A DNA stretch of 13,923 bases from Gammaproteobacteria bacterium (GTDB lineage: Bacteria > Pseudomonadota > Gammaproteobacteria > Burkholderiales > Burkholderiaceae_C). The notes beneath the pieces were generated by a model. The model was not told the DNA's origin, ran no database searches, and was given only the letters and a program-made list of their open reading frames with translations. Positions 1 through 5,955 of the stretch are shown here, one piece after another. Each line of letters begins with the position of its first letter. The stretch's first letter is position 1. The stretch covers positions 1 through 13,923 of the forward strand of contig JAHIQV010000403.1 of assembly GCA_018903185.1 (NCBI GenBank), in the 5' to 3' direction. Both the position numbers and the translations under genes were made by a program.

Positions 1-1
1 G

Positions 2-346
2 CCCGACGGCACCTGCATCCGCGACTACGTGCACATCAACGACCTGTGCCAGGCGCACGGGCTGGCGCTGCAGAGCCTGATGGGCGGCGCGGGCAGCCAG
101 GCCTACAACCTGGGCAATGGCAGCGGGTTTTCGGTGCAGGAGGTGATCGACACGGCGCGCAAGGTGACGGGGCGCGAGATCCCGGTGGTGTACGCCGAGC
201 GCCGCGCCGGCGACCCGGCGCGCCTGGTGGCCGACTCACGCGCCGCGACATCGCAACTGGGCTGGAAGCCGCAGTTTGCGGCGCTGGAGACGCTGATCGA
301 ACACGCCTGGGCTTGGGAGTTGAAGGCGATGGTGATAAGACCATAA
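2..346 (+). CDS. galE: UDP-glucose 4-epimerase, C-terminal part (5' end outside window)
   Basis: This is the last 114 codons of an NAD-dependent epimerase of the extended SDR family. GalE interconverts UDP-glucose and UDP-galactose in the cytoplasm, supplying galactose for surface polysaccharide and for the Leloir pathway. Visible family signatures, in order, are [18 protein letters not shown], the segment [15 protein letters not shown], then [18 protein letters not shown] and a closing AWAWE. These are the usual C-terminal substrate-binding elements of GalE, and the protein ends at the normal place, so it looks intact on this side. The Rossmann NAD site and the YxxxK catalytic motif lie upstream of the window. 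The stop codon (TAA, 344-346) is directly followed by the promoter/operator of the toxin-antitoxin pair; no terminator hairpin is visible between them. A closely related UDP-sugar epimerase cannot be excluded without the N-terminal half. Confidence 0.9.
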   Translation, partial: PDGTCIRDYVHINDLCQAHGLALQSLMGGAGSQAYNLGNGSGFSVQEVIDTARKVTGREIPVVYAERRAGDPARLVADSRAATSQLGWKPQFAALETLIEHAWAWELKAMVIRP

Positions 347-347
347 A

Positions 348-365
348 AAGACTATATTTAGTCTT
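348..365 (+). promoter_or_regulatory. Operator palindrome and -10 box of the toxin-antitoxin operon
   Basis: AAGACTATATTTAGTCTT is an inverted repeat with 7-bp arms (348-354 and 359-365) around a 4-bp centre. A good -10 box, TATATT (353-358, 5 of 6 to consensus), lies inside it. A weak -35 match, GTGATA at 332-337, sits 15 bases upstream. The start codon of the antitoxin is 24 bases downstream of the palindrome. Phd/YefM antitoxins, alone or with toxin, typically repress their own operon by binding such palindromes over the promoter. The palindrome is seen directly; its role as operator is inferred from position and family. Confidence 0.6.
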
Positions 366-388
366 ATTTGAATCCCAAAGGTAAAACC

Positions 389-664
389 ATGCGCTACTCG
401 TCTCAAGTCAAGCCCATCAGCTACCTGAAGGCCAACGCCGCGGAGGTGCTGGCTCAGCTGTCCGAGCAGCGTGAACCCTTGGTCATCACTCAGAACGGTG
501 AGGCCAAAGCAGTGCTTCAGGATGTCGCATCGTTCGAAGAAACCCAGGCGACTCTCGCCTTGTTGAAGATCCTGGCACTCGGCAGCCAGGAGGTTGAAGC
601 CGGCCGGGTCAAACCTGTGGCTGACGTCGTGGAGCGCCTGCGCGCGAAACGGGCGATGGCCTGA
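389..664 (+). CDS. Phd/YefM-family antitoxin of a type II toxin-antitoxin pair
   Basis: A 91-residue protein with the N-terminal pattern of the Phd/YefM fold: PISYLKANAAEVL (residues 9-21), then EPLVITQNGEAKAVLQDV (29-46), and a helical C-terminal half that in this family wraps around and blocks the toxin. The N-terminal domain normally dimerises and binds the operon's own palindrome. I chose ATG 389 because AAAGG (377-381) stands 7 bases upstream; a TTG at 368 in the same frame would add seven residues and would fall just past the operator. The stop TGA shares its last base with the ATG of the toxin gene (TGATG), the usual coupled arrangement with the antitoxin first. GC content is clearly lower than in the flanking genes (about 53% in bases 481-540), which suggests transfer. 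Confidence 0.88.
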   Translation: MRYSSQVKPISYLKANAAEVLAQLSEQREPLVITQNGEAKAVLQDVASFEETQATLALLKILALGSQEVEAGRVKPVADVVERLRAKRAMA

Positions 665-1005
665 TGGCCGGCAAACCGAAACGCTACGAGGTCCTGCTCA
701 CCCATGGTGCTGAGCAGGACCTGGAATCCATCCACGAGTACATCGCCGAGTTCGACAGCCTGGCCAACGCCAACCACGTTCTCGATCAGTTGATGGAGGT
801 TGTGCAGAGTCTGGCCCGGTTTCCCGAGCGAGGCAGCTACCCCAAGGAGTTGGTGGCTCTGGGCATCAAGGCATATCGCCAAACGGCGTTCAAGCCCTAC
901 CGGGTGATCTACCGGGTCGGCGGCAACCAGGTTGTCATCTACCTGATCGTCGATGGCCGCAGGGACATGCAGTCGGTGTTGTCTCGACGCCTGCTCGGCA
1001 CCTGA
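664..1005 (+). CDS. RelE/ParE-family toxin of a type II toxin-antitoxin pair
   Basis: A 113-residue protein, normal length for the RelE/ParE superfamily. Recognisable elements are an N-terminal strand and helical hairpin (EQDLESIHEYIAEF, residues 17-30), a short FPERG turn (53-57), and the C-terminal sheet YRQTAFKPYRVIYRV (71-85) followed by VVIYLIVDGRRDMQSVLSRR (90-109). Members either cleave ribosome-bound mRNA (RelE) or poison gyrase (ParE). The sequence alone does not decide which, though the DGRRDMQSVL ending is common among proteins labelled simply RelE/ParE. It is translated from the ATG overlapping the antitoxin stop and has no good ribosome-binding site of its own, so it should depend on antitoxin translation. 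Its stop lies 7 bases from the stop of convergent mltA. The frame is intact, so the toxin is probably functional. Confidence 0.88.
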   Translation: MAGKPKRYEVLLTHGAEQDLESIHEYIAEFDSLANANHVLDQLMEVVQSLARFPERGSYPKELVALGIKAYRQTAFKPYRVIYRVGGNQVVIYLIVDGRRDMQSVLSRRLLGT

Positions 1006-1012
1006 CTGCGGC

Positions 1013-2170
1013 CTACCGCGGCCACAGCGCCCACAGCTGCAGCGGCTGCTTGAGCCGGCCGGCGAGCTGGTAGGCGGGGTCGGTCCAGCCGCCCCAGCCG
1101 GTGAAGAGGTCGGCGCGCACGGCGCCGACGATGGCGCCGCCGGTGTCCTGCGCGAGCACCAGTTTCTGCTGGTTGAGCGCGCTGCCCTGCGTGGCGAGCC
1201 AGACGGGGGTGCCGTAGGGGATGCTTTGGGGATCGACGGCGATGGAGCGCCCGGGCGTGAGCGGCACGCCTTGCGCACCGCGCGGTCCGAAGCGGGCGTC
1301 GAGGTCGTTCAGGGCTTCTTCGCGGAAGAAGACGGTGCGCGGGTTGCTCCAGAGCATCTCGTTGACGCGGCGCGGGTTCTGGTCGGCCCAGGTCTTGATG
1401 GCTTCCCAGGAGGCTTCGCGGATGGCGCGCTGGTCGAGCAGCCAGCGGCCGACGCTCTGGTAGGGATGGCCGTTGTGGCCGGCGAAGGCGACGCGCACCT
1501 GGCGCTGGCGGCCGTCGGGCTCGGTGATGTCGAGCCGGCCGGAGCCCTGGATCTGCAGGATGAGCGCGTCGATGGGGTCGGCGAGCCAGGCGATGGCTTT
1601 GCCTTGCAGCGCGGCCTGGGCGGCGGGCAGGGTGTCGATGTCCTTGCGGCTGTACCAGGGCTGACCTGGGCGAAAGCCGGCGGGCAGCGCGTAAAGCGGC
1701 GTGCGGTGGCTGGCGCTGGGCTGGCGGCGGGCGCCGAGGATGGGTTCGTAGTAGCCGGTGAGCAGGCCCTGGGGCAGGCTGCCGTCGCGCTCCATGACGC
1801 GGTAGGGCTGGAAGCGGCGCTCGACCCAGGCGCGCTGTTCGGCGGGCGTGGCGATGGCGAGCGGGCGCGCTTCGTTGCAGAGCACGGCATGGCCGGCGAC
1901 AGGCCGTTCACAGCCGCGCAGCCAGGCGTTCCAGGCCTCAAACAGGCTGTCTTGTCCCCAGCCGGGCAGTTCGCTCCAGCGCACGGGGGTCCAGAGGCTC
2001 TTGCCGCGTTGCATGGCGGGCGGCAGCGGGCCGCTGTCGACCACGCCGGGCACGTCCACCGGCGCGCGCGGGGGCATGGGAACGGAAGAGCACGCCGCGA
2101 GCAGGCTGCCTACAATGCAGGCCGCCAGCCACACTCTCCACCCACTTCCCCCACCGAAACGACCTGCCAT
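1013..2170 (-). CDS. mltA: Membrane-bound lytic murein transglycosylase A (MltA), lipoprotein
   Basis: MltA cleaves the glycan strands of peptidoglycan to 1,6-anhydromuramic products during sacculus growth and recycling, anchored in the outer membrane. The 385-residue protein starts with a lipoprotein signal: arginines at 4 and 12, a hydrophobic stretch at 13-25 and the lipobox LLAAC with Cys27. The MltA barrel domain spans roughly 120-285 (LLTGYYEP at 137-144, LQIQGSGRL at 205-213). The C-terminal 3D domain follows, with AVDPQSIPYGTPVWL (311-325) and QDTGGAIVGAVRADLF (341-356). Asp342 in QDTGG corresponds to the catalytic Asp308 I recall for E. coli MltA. ATG 2170 gives a good signal peptide; the frame stays open upstream, but that extension is antisense to a small gene. 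No clear ribosome-binding site is seen at this start. A GTG at residue 13 would leave a 15-residue prefix lacking positive charge, so it is less likely. Confidence 0.95.
   Translation of the reverse strand: MAGRFGGGSGWRVWLAACIVGSLLAACSSVPMPPRAPVDVPGVVDSGPLPPAMQRGKSLWTPVRWSELPGWGQDSLFEAWNAWLRGCERPVAGHAVLCNEARPLAIATPAEQRAWVERRFQPYRVMERDGSLPQGLLTGYYEPILGARRQPSASHRTPLYALPAGFRPGQPWYSRKDIDTLPAAQAALQGKAIAWLADPIDALILQIQGSGRLDITEPDGRQRQVRVAFAGHNGHPYQSVGRWLLDQRAIREASWEAIKTWADQNPRRVNEMLWSNPRTVFFREEALNDLDARFGPRGAQGVPLTPGRSIAVDPQSIPYGTPVWLATQGSALNQQKLVLAQDTGGAIVGAVRADLFTGWGGWTDPAYQLAGRLKQPLQLWALWPR
2111..2116 (+). promoter_or_regulatory. Possible -10 box for the small membrane protein gene
   Basis: TACAAT (5 of 6 to the sigma-70 consensus) lies on the + strand inside the signal-peptide region of mltA, about 50 bases before the small gene's ATG at 2169. 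No good -35 hexamer is found 16-18 bases upstream, so this is a weak call based on the -10 match and its position. Confidence 0.25.
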
Positions 2171-2315
2171 GACTTTGCTGTTGCTTGAAGCGCTGGGCGC
2201 GCTGGTGTTGCTGGTTTTCATTGTGTGGTGGACCATGTTTTCCGGGCGCAAGAAGGGCGAGCTGCCCGAGGATGTGCAGCGCGAGCGGGACCAGGACGGT
2301 CCGCCCAGGCCCTGA
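2169..2315 (+). CDS. Small single-helix membrane protein, 48 residues, function unknown
   Basis: A short open frame coding for a hydrophobic helix (residues 3-24, LLLLEALGALVLLVFIVWWT) followed by a basic stop-transfer patch (GRKKG, 26-30) and a charged, proline-ended tail. This is the plan of a small inner-membrane protein with the tail in the cytoplasm. Support for it being real: 40 of 48 codons end in G or C (83%), as in true genes here; the amino-acid order makes a coherent membrane anchor; and a TACAAT box lies upstream. Against it: no Shine-Dalgarno sequence precedes the ATG, and it is very short. Its ATG (2169-2171) overlaps the start codon of mltA on the other strand (2170-2168), both built on the same CATG. 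It converges on the response regulator gene 22 bases further on. No function can be assigned; similar small proteins next to mltA in related genera are only a vague recollection. Confidence 0.6.
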   Translation: MTLLLLEALGALVLLVFIVWWTMFSGRKKGELPEDVQRERDQDGPPRP

Positions 2316-2337
2316 GACGGCGCGGCGGCTCGTTCAC

Positions 2338-2967
2338 TCACGCGAGCCGCAGGGCGTTGGCCAGCTCCACCGCCGATTTCACCCCCATCTTGTCGAACAC
2401 GCGCGAGCGGTGCACTTCGACCGTGCGCACGCTGATGTTGAGCTGGTCGGCGACGAGCTTGTTGGGCAGGCCGGCGATGACGAGGTTCATGACGTCGCGC
2501 TCGCGCTCGGTGAGCGAGTCCAGCCGCTGCTGCATCTCGCGCTGCGCGCGGCGCGCGGCGAGCACCTGGGCGGACTGGTTGAGCGCCTGCTCGACGCGAT
2601 CGACCAGGGCGTTGTCGGAGAACGGCTTTTCGCAGAAGTCGAAAGCCCCGCGCTTGACGGCGTCGACGGCGGTGGGCACGTCGGCATGGCCGGAGAGAAA
2701 GATCACCGGCATGACGGCCTGCCAGGGCAGGGTGAGCAGGTGTTCGAACAGCGCGAGGCCGCTGGTGCCGGGCATGCGCACGTCGAGCAGCAGGCAGCAG
2801 GGTGAATGGGGTTCGCTGTGCCAGCGCGCGATCTCGGTCAGGAAAGCGTCGGCGCTGTCGAAGCCTTCGCTGAGCAGGCGGCGCGTGCGCAGCAGCCAGG
2901 CCAGCGCATCGCGCACGCCGGCGTCGTCATCGACGAGAAAGATCCGGGCGTCGGGGTGCTGGGTCAT
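2338..2967 (-). CDS. FixJ/NarL-type response regulator (receiver plus LuxR-type HTH)
   Basis: A 209-residue DNA-binding response regulator. The receiver domain (about 8-125) has the acidic pocket Asp13-Asp15 (LVDDDAG), phospho-acceptor Asp62 in LLLDVRMP, switch Ser92 in FLSGHAD, and Lys114 in EKPF, so all catalytic positions are present. A linker helix leads to a GerE/LuxR-type helix-turn-helix (about 151-205: LTERERDVMNLVIAGLPNK, then ISVRTVEVHRSRVFDKMGVK). The GHAD..TAV..VKRGAFDFCEKPF run is typical of the FixJ/TtrR branch. It lies 61 bases downstream of the histidine kinase on the same strand and is almost certainly its partner. The upstream 25 bases on the coding strand are pyrimidine-rich and lack a Shine-Dalgarno sequence. 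No target gene is evident in the window. Confidence 0.93.
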   Translation of the reverse strand: MTQHPDARIFLVDDDAGVRDALAWLLRTRRLLSEGFDSADAFLTEIARWHSEPHSPCCLLLDVRMPGTSGLALFEHLLTLPWQAVMPVIFLSGHADVPTAVDAVKRGAFDFCEKPFSDNALVDRVEQALNQSAQVLAARRAQREMQQRLDSLTERERDVMNLVIAGLPNKLVADQLNISVRTVEVHRSRVFDKMGVKSAVELANALRLA

Positions 2968-3028
2968 GGCGGGATGATAGAGGAGGCAGCGACCCGCACA
3001 ACGGTGGATCGAGCCGTGCGCTCCATCC

Positions 3029-5101
3029 TCAGGCGCCCGGCAAGGTGAACCGGAACACCGTGCCCCGGGGCAGCGCCGGTTCGTAGGTGAGCGCGCCGCC
3101 GTGCTGCTCGATCACGGTGCGGCACAGGCTCAGGCCCAGGCCCATGCCTTCGGCCTTGGTGGTGAAGAAAGGCGTGAAGAGCTGCTGGCGCACCGCTTCG
3201 CTCAGGCCGTGGCCGTGGTCGGTGACGGCGAATTCGACCCAGACCTTGCGCGGCGGTGTGGCGGGGGTGTCGTCGTCGCTGGCGTGCAGGCGCGTGCGGC
3301 TGACCGCCAGCGTGAGCACGCGCAGGCCGGAAGCGGCCGGCGGGTCGCTGGCGGGCATGGCCTGCACGCCGTTGCGCGCGAGGTTGAGCAGCACCTGCTC
3401 GACCATGGTGCGGTCGCACAGCACGGGCGGGCAGCCGGGCGCGATCTGGGTCTGCACGCGGATGCCCTGTTTCTTGGCCTGCAGGCCGAGCAGGGGCAGG
3501 ATGGCGTCGATCAGGCTGGCGGGGGCGACGGCTTCGCGCACCTGTTCGCGGCGGCGCACGAAGTCGGCCACGCTCTTGATGACGCGCCCGGCGCGCTCGG
3601 CCTGTTCGCCGATGCGCTGGATGGCCTGGCGCAGCTCGCCCGACGGCAGGGCGGGCCCGCTGGCGCCGGGCGGTTCGTCGAGCAGGTTGAGCGTGCCGCT
3701 GGCGTAGCTGGCGATGGCCGCGAGCGGCTGGTTGAGTTCGTGGCTGAGCAGCGAGGCCATTTCGCCCACGGTGGCGAGGCGGGCGGTGGCCTGCAGGCGT
3801 TCCTGCGAGGCGCGGTTGAGGTCTTCGATGCGGCGCTGTTCGCTCAGGTCGAGGATGGCGCTCATGAAGCCGGTCTGGGTGCCCTGGGCGTCGATCAGCG
3901 GGGCTTCGATGATGAGCACGGGAAAGCGGGTGCCGTCGCTGCGCTGGAAGACGGATTCGTAGCCCTCGCGCGGCAGGGTCTGCCCGGCCAGGCGCACGGC
4001 CTGGCGCTGCTGGTATTCGTCGACCAGCTCGGGCGGCCACCAGGGTGCGGGCAGGCCGGTGCCGATGAGTTGCTCGGGCGGCAGGCCGACCATCTGGCAG
4101 AAGGCGGGGTTGACGTAGGTGATGCGACCGCTCATGTCGCGCGCACGCAGGCCGGTGACGAGGGAGTTTTCCATCGCCTTGCGAAAGGCCAGGGCGTCGC
4201 CGAGTTCGTGTTCGGCGCGCTGGCGCAGGCGCATGTCGCGCCCGAGCAGGCCCAACACGGCGAGCAGGGCCAGCGAGAGCGCGCCGACGACGGCGGTGAG
4301 CACGTTGGGCAGCAGTCCGAAGGCCGCGCCGGTGCCCAGGCGCGGGCTCTCCAGGCGCAGCAGAATGGTGTGGCCGGGCAGGTCGAGCAGGGCGCGCGCG
4401 ACCTGGGTGCGGCGGCTGCCGCTGACGCTGCTGTAGAGCGCGAGGCGGGTGCCGTCGGTGTCGATGAAGGCCAGGCCGCGCCCGCGCAGCAGGTTCTTGT
4501 TGCCCAGCTCGGCGAGCAGGCCGGGCAGCGAGTAGGTGGCGACGAGGAAGCCGGCGGGCTTGCCGTTGCGCACGACGGGCAGGCACATGTCCATGAGCTC
4601 CAGGCCGAGGCCGCCGTTCATGGGCCAGAAGTAGCTCGGGGAATACGAGGGACCGGAGCTGCGTTGCGCGTTGTCGCAGGCCTGGCGCATGTCGGGCAGG
4701 GCCTGGGAGCGGTCGAGGTAGCTGAAGAGGTCGGCGAGGTAGGGCGTGTCGCGGTGGGCGATGAGCGCGCGGCTGTTGTCGCGCCACTCCAGGCGCACGA
4801 TCTCGCGGTGTTCGGCCAGCACCTCGCCGGCCGGCGCGGACCAGGCGCCGGGGCTGGCCGCGATGCTGTAGAGCGACTGCAGGGTCTGCACGTTGCGCAC
4901 CAGGGCGCTGCGAAGGTCGCTGGCGAGGGCTTCGGCATCGGCTTCGAGCGCGCTCTGGTCGCGCACTTCTTCGTATTCAGCGGCCAGGTAGGCCAGCACG
5001 CCCAGCAGGGCCAGCACCAGCAGCAGCAGCGCGCCCCACAGCAGCCGCCGGCGCGGGCGCAGGCCGCCACGCGGTGGGTCGCCGGGAGCGGCCGCGAGCA
5101 T
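3029..5101 (-). CDS. Membrane-bound PAS-domain sensor histidine kinase
   Basis: A 690-residue sensor kinase. Order of parts: short basic N-terminus, membrane helix 20-40, a periplasmic sensor region about 41-262 with no family I can name, membrane helix 263-287, PAS domain about 305-420 (ITYVNPAFCQMVGL), then the kinase core. The H-box is LLSHELNQPLAAI with His454, the N-box NLARNGVQAM with Asn577, then DHGHGL (628-633), FTPFFTTK (642-649) and GMGLGLSL (652-659). The HELNQPL type of H-box is shared with FixL and DctB-like kinases, which use either FixJ- or NtrC-type partners; the adjacent FixJ-type regulator fits the first. ATG 5101 is chosen because it overlaps the stop of the nitrilase gene by one base (TGATG), with a weak AGG just before it, implying coupled translation. 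The periplasmic part contains acidic/aromatic stretches (SYFWPMNGGLGLELMDMCLP, 156-175) suggesting a small-molecule-binding Cache-like fold, but that is inference. The signal is unknown. Confidence 0.93.
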   Translation of the reverse strand: MLAAAPGDPPRGGLRPRRRLLWGALLLLVLALLGVLAYLAAEYEEVRDQSALEADAEALASDLRSALVRNVQTLQSLYSIAASPGAWSAPAGEVLAEHREIVRLEWRDNSRALIAHRDTPYLADLFSYLDRSQALPDMRQACDNAQRSSGPSYSPSYFWPMNGGLGLELMDMCLPVVRNGKPAGFLVATYSLPGLLAELGNKNLLRGRGLAFIDTDGTRLALYSSVSGSRRTQVARALLDLPGHTILLRLESPRLGTGAAFGLLPNVLTAVVGALSLALLAVLGLLGRDMRLRQRAEHELGDALAFRKAMENSLVTGLRARDMSGRITYVNPAFCQMVGLPPEQLIGTGLPAPWWPPELVDEYQQRQAVRLAGQTLPREGYESVFQRSDGTRFPVLIIEAPLIDAQGTQTGFMSAILDLSEQRRIEDLNRASQERLQATARLATVGEMASLLSHELNQPLAAIASYASGTLNLLDEPPGASGPALPSGELRQAIQRIGEQAERAGRVIKSVADFVRRREQVREAVAPASLIDAILPLLGLQAKKQGIRVQTQIAPGCPPVLCDRTMVEQVLLNLARNGVQAMPASDPPAASGLRVLTLAVSRTRLHASDDDTPATPPRKVWVEFAVTDHGHGLSEAVRQQLFTPFFTTKAEGMGLGLSLCRTVIEQHGGALTYEPALPRGTVFRFTLPGA

Positions 5102-5907
5102 CAGAGCCTGCGGTGCTGGAGGGCGGGCAGTTGTTCGCGCACGCTGTGCAGGCGCGCCATGTCGAGCTCGGCAAGCACGACACCGGGGCCTTCGGCCTGC
5201 ATCGCCATGACCTGGCCCCAGGGATCGATGACCATGCTGTGACCCCAGGTGCGGCGGCCGTTGTCGTGGTTGCCGCCCTGGGCGCTGGCGATGACGTAGG
5301 CCTGGTTTTCGATGGCACGCGCGCGCAGCAGCACCTCCCAGTGGGCCTGGCCGGTGGTGTGGGTGAAGGCGGCGGGCACGAGCAGCAGGTCGGCGGCGAG
5401 CATGCGGTAGAGCTCGCCAAAGCGCAGGTCGTAGCAAACGCTCATGCCGACGCGCCAGCTCTGGCCCTGGCGCGAGGGACAGTCGAAGACGGTGGGGGTT
5501 TCGCCCGCGCGCAGCACGGCCGCTTCGTCGTAGCTCTCGCGGCCGTTGTCGTAGCGGAAGAGGTGGATCTTGTCGTAGCGGCTGACGCATTCGCCCTTGG
5601 GCGAATAGACCAGCGAGGCGTTGGCGGCGTGGTGGGGGTCGTCGGTGGCCATGGGCAGGGTGCCGCCGACGATCCAGAGCTTGAGCTCGCGCGCGGTGTC
5701 GGACAGAAAGTCCTGCACCGTGCCCAGGCCCGGGGTTTCGGCCAGCAGCAGCTTGTCGGCGTCGCTCTGGCCCATGAAGCAGAAGTACTCGGGCAACACG
5801 GCCAGCTCGGCACCGCAGTGGGCGGCCTGGTCGAGCAGGGCGCGCGCTGCGCTGAGGTTGGCGTCGAGGCTGATGCCCGAGACCATCTGGATGGCGGCGA
5901 CTTTCAT
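5101..5907 (-). CDS. Carbon-nitrogen hydrolase, nitrilase superfamily (Nit/deaminated-glutathione-amidase type)
   Basis: A 268-residue cytoplasmic amidase with the complete Glu-Lys-Cys catalytic triad of the nitrilase superfamily: Glu40 in VLPEYF, Lys113 in RYDKIHLF, Cys158 in MSVCYDLRFGELYR. Length and the RYDKIHLFRYDNGRESYDE segment match the Nit1/Nit2-like branch, whose characterised members hydrolyse deaminated glutathione or omega-amidates; which substrate applies here cannot be read from sequence. The start is well supported: AAGGAG (5918-5913 on the minus strand) stands 5 bases before ATG 5907. Upstream lies yhdP (48-base gap, same strand), and downstream the kinase overlaps by one base. 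The yhdP-nitrilase pairing also occurs in gammaproteobacteria such as Pseudomonas (from memory), so it is an old arrangement, while the attached two-component genes are less expected. Confidence 0.92.
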   Translation of the reverse strand: MKVAAIQMVSGISLDANLSAARALLDQAAHCGAELAVLPEYFCFMGQSDADKLLLAETPGLGTVQDFLSDTARELKLWIVGGTLPMATDDPHHAANASLVYSPKGECVSRYDKIHLFRYDNGRESYDEAAVLRAGETPTVFDCPSRQGQSWRVGMSVCYDLRFGELYRMLAADLLLVPAAFTHTTGQAHWEVLLRARAIENQAYVIASAQGGNHDNGRRTWGHSMVIDPWGQVMAMQAEGPGVVLAELDMARLHSVREQLPALQHRRL

Positions 5908-5912
5908 GAGAA

Positions 5913-5918
5913 CTCCTT
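5913..5918 (-). promoter_or_regulatory. Strong ribosome-binding site of the nitrilase gene
   Basis: AAGGAG read on the minus strand, 5 bases before ATG 5907. It fixes the nitrilase start. It is the only near-perfect Shine-Dalgarno sequence in this gene train; neighbouring starts have weak or no match, so translation may be strongest from here. Confidence 0.75.
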
Positions 5919-5955
5919 CTTTGGTGGCATGGCGCCCCCGGGTTTTCTGAAAAGC

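Noticed and set aside
1003..1024. Possible terminator hairpin between the convergent toxin and mltA genes (GCGG/CCGC)
   Set aside because: The stem has only four base pairs and no T-run follows on either strand.
953..2188. A 411-codon + strand frame antisense to mltA
   Set aside because: It is a shadow of mltA with no domain; only the different-frame 48-residue frame at its end shows a coherent protein.
2968..3028. Purine-rich GAGGAGGC on the + strand before the response regulator gene, suggestive of a ribosome-binding site
   Set aside because: It lies on the wrong strand for the regulator, and no + strand gene with support starts just after it.
3101..5242. A 713-codon open frame on the + strand antisense to the histidine kinase
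   Set aside because: It is the mirror of a real gene with strong motifs; the translated product is repetitive Gly/Ala/Gln/Val with no domain.
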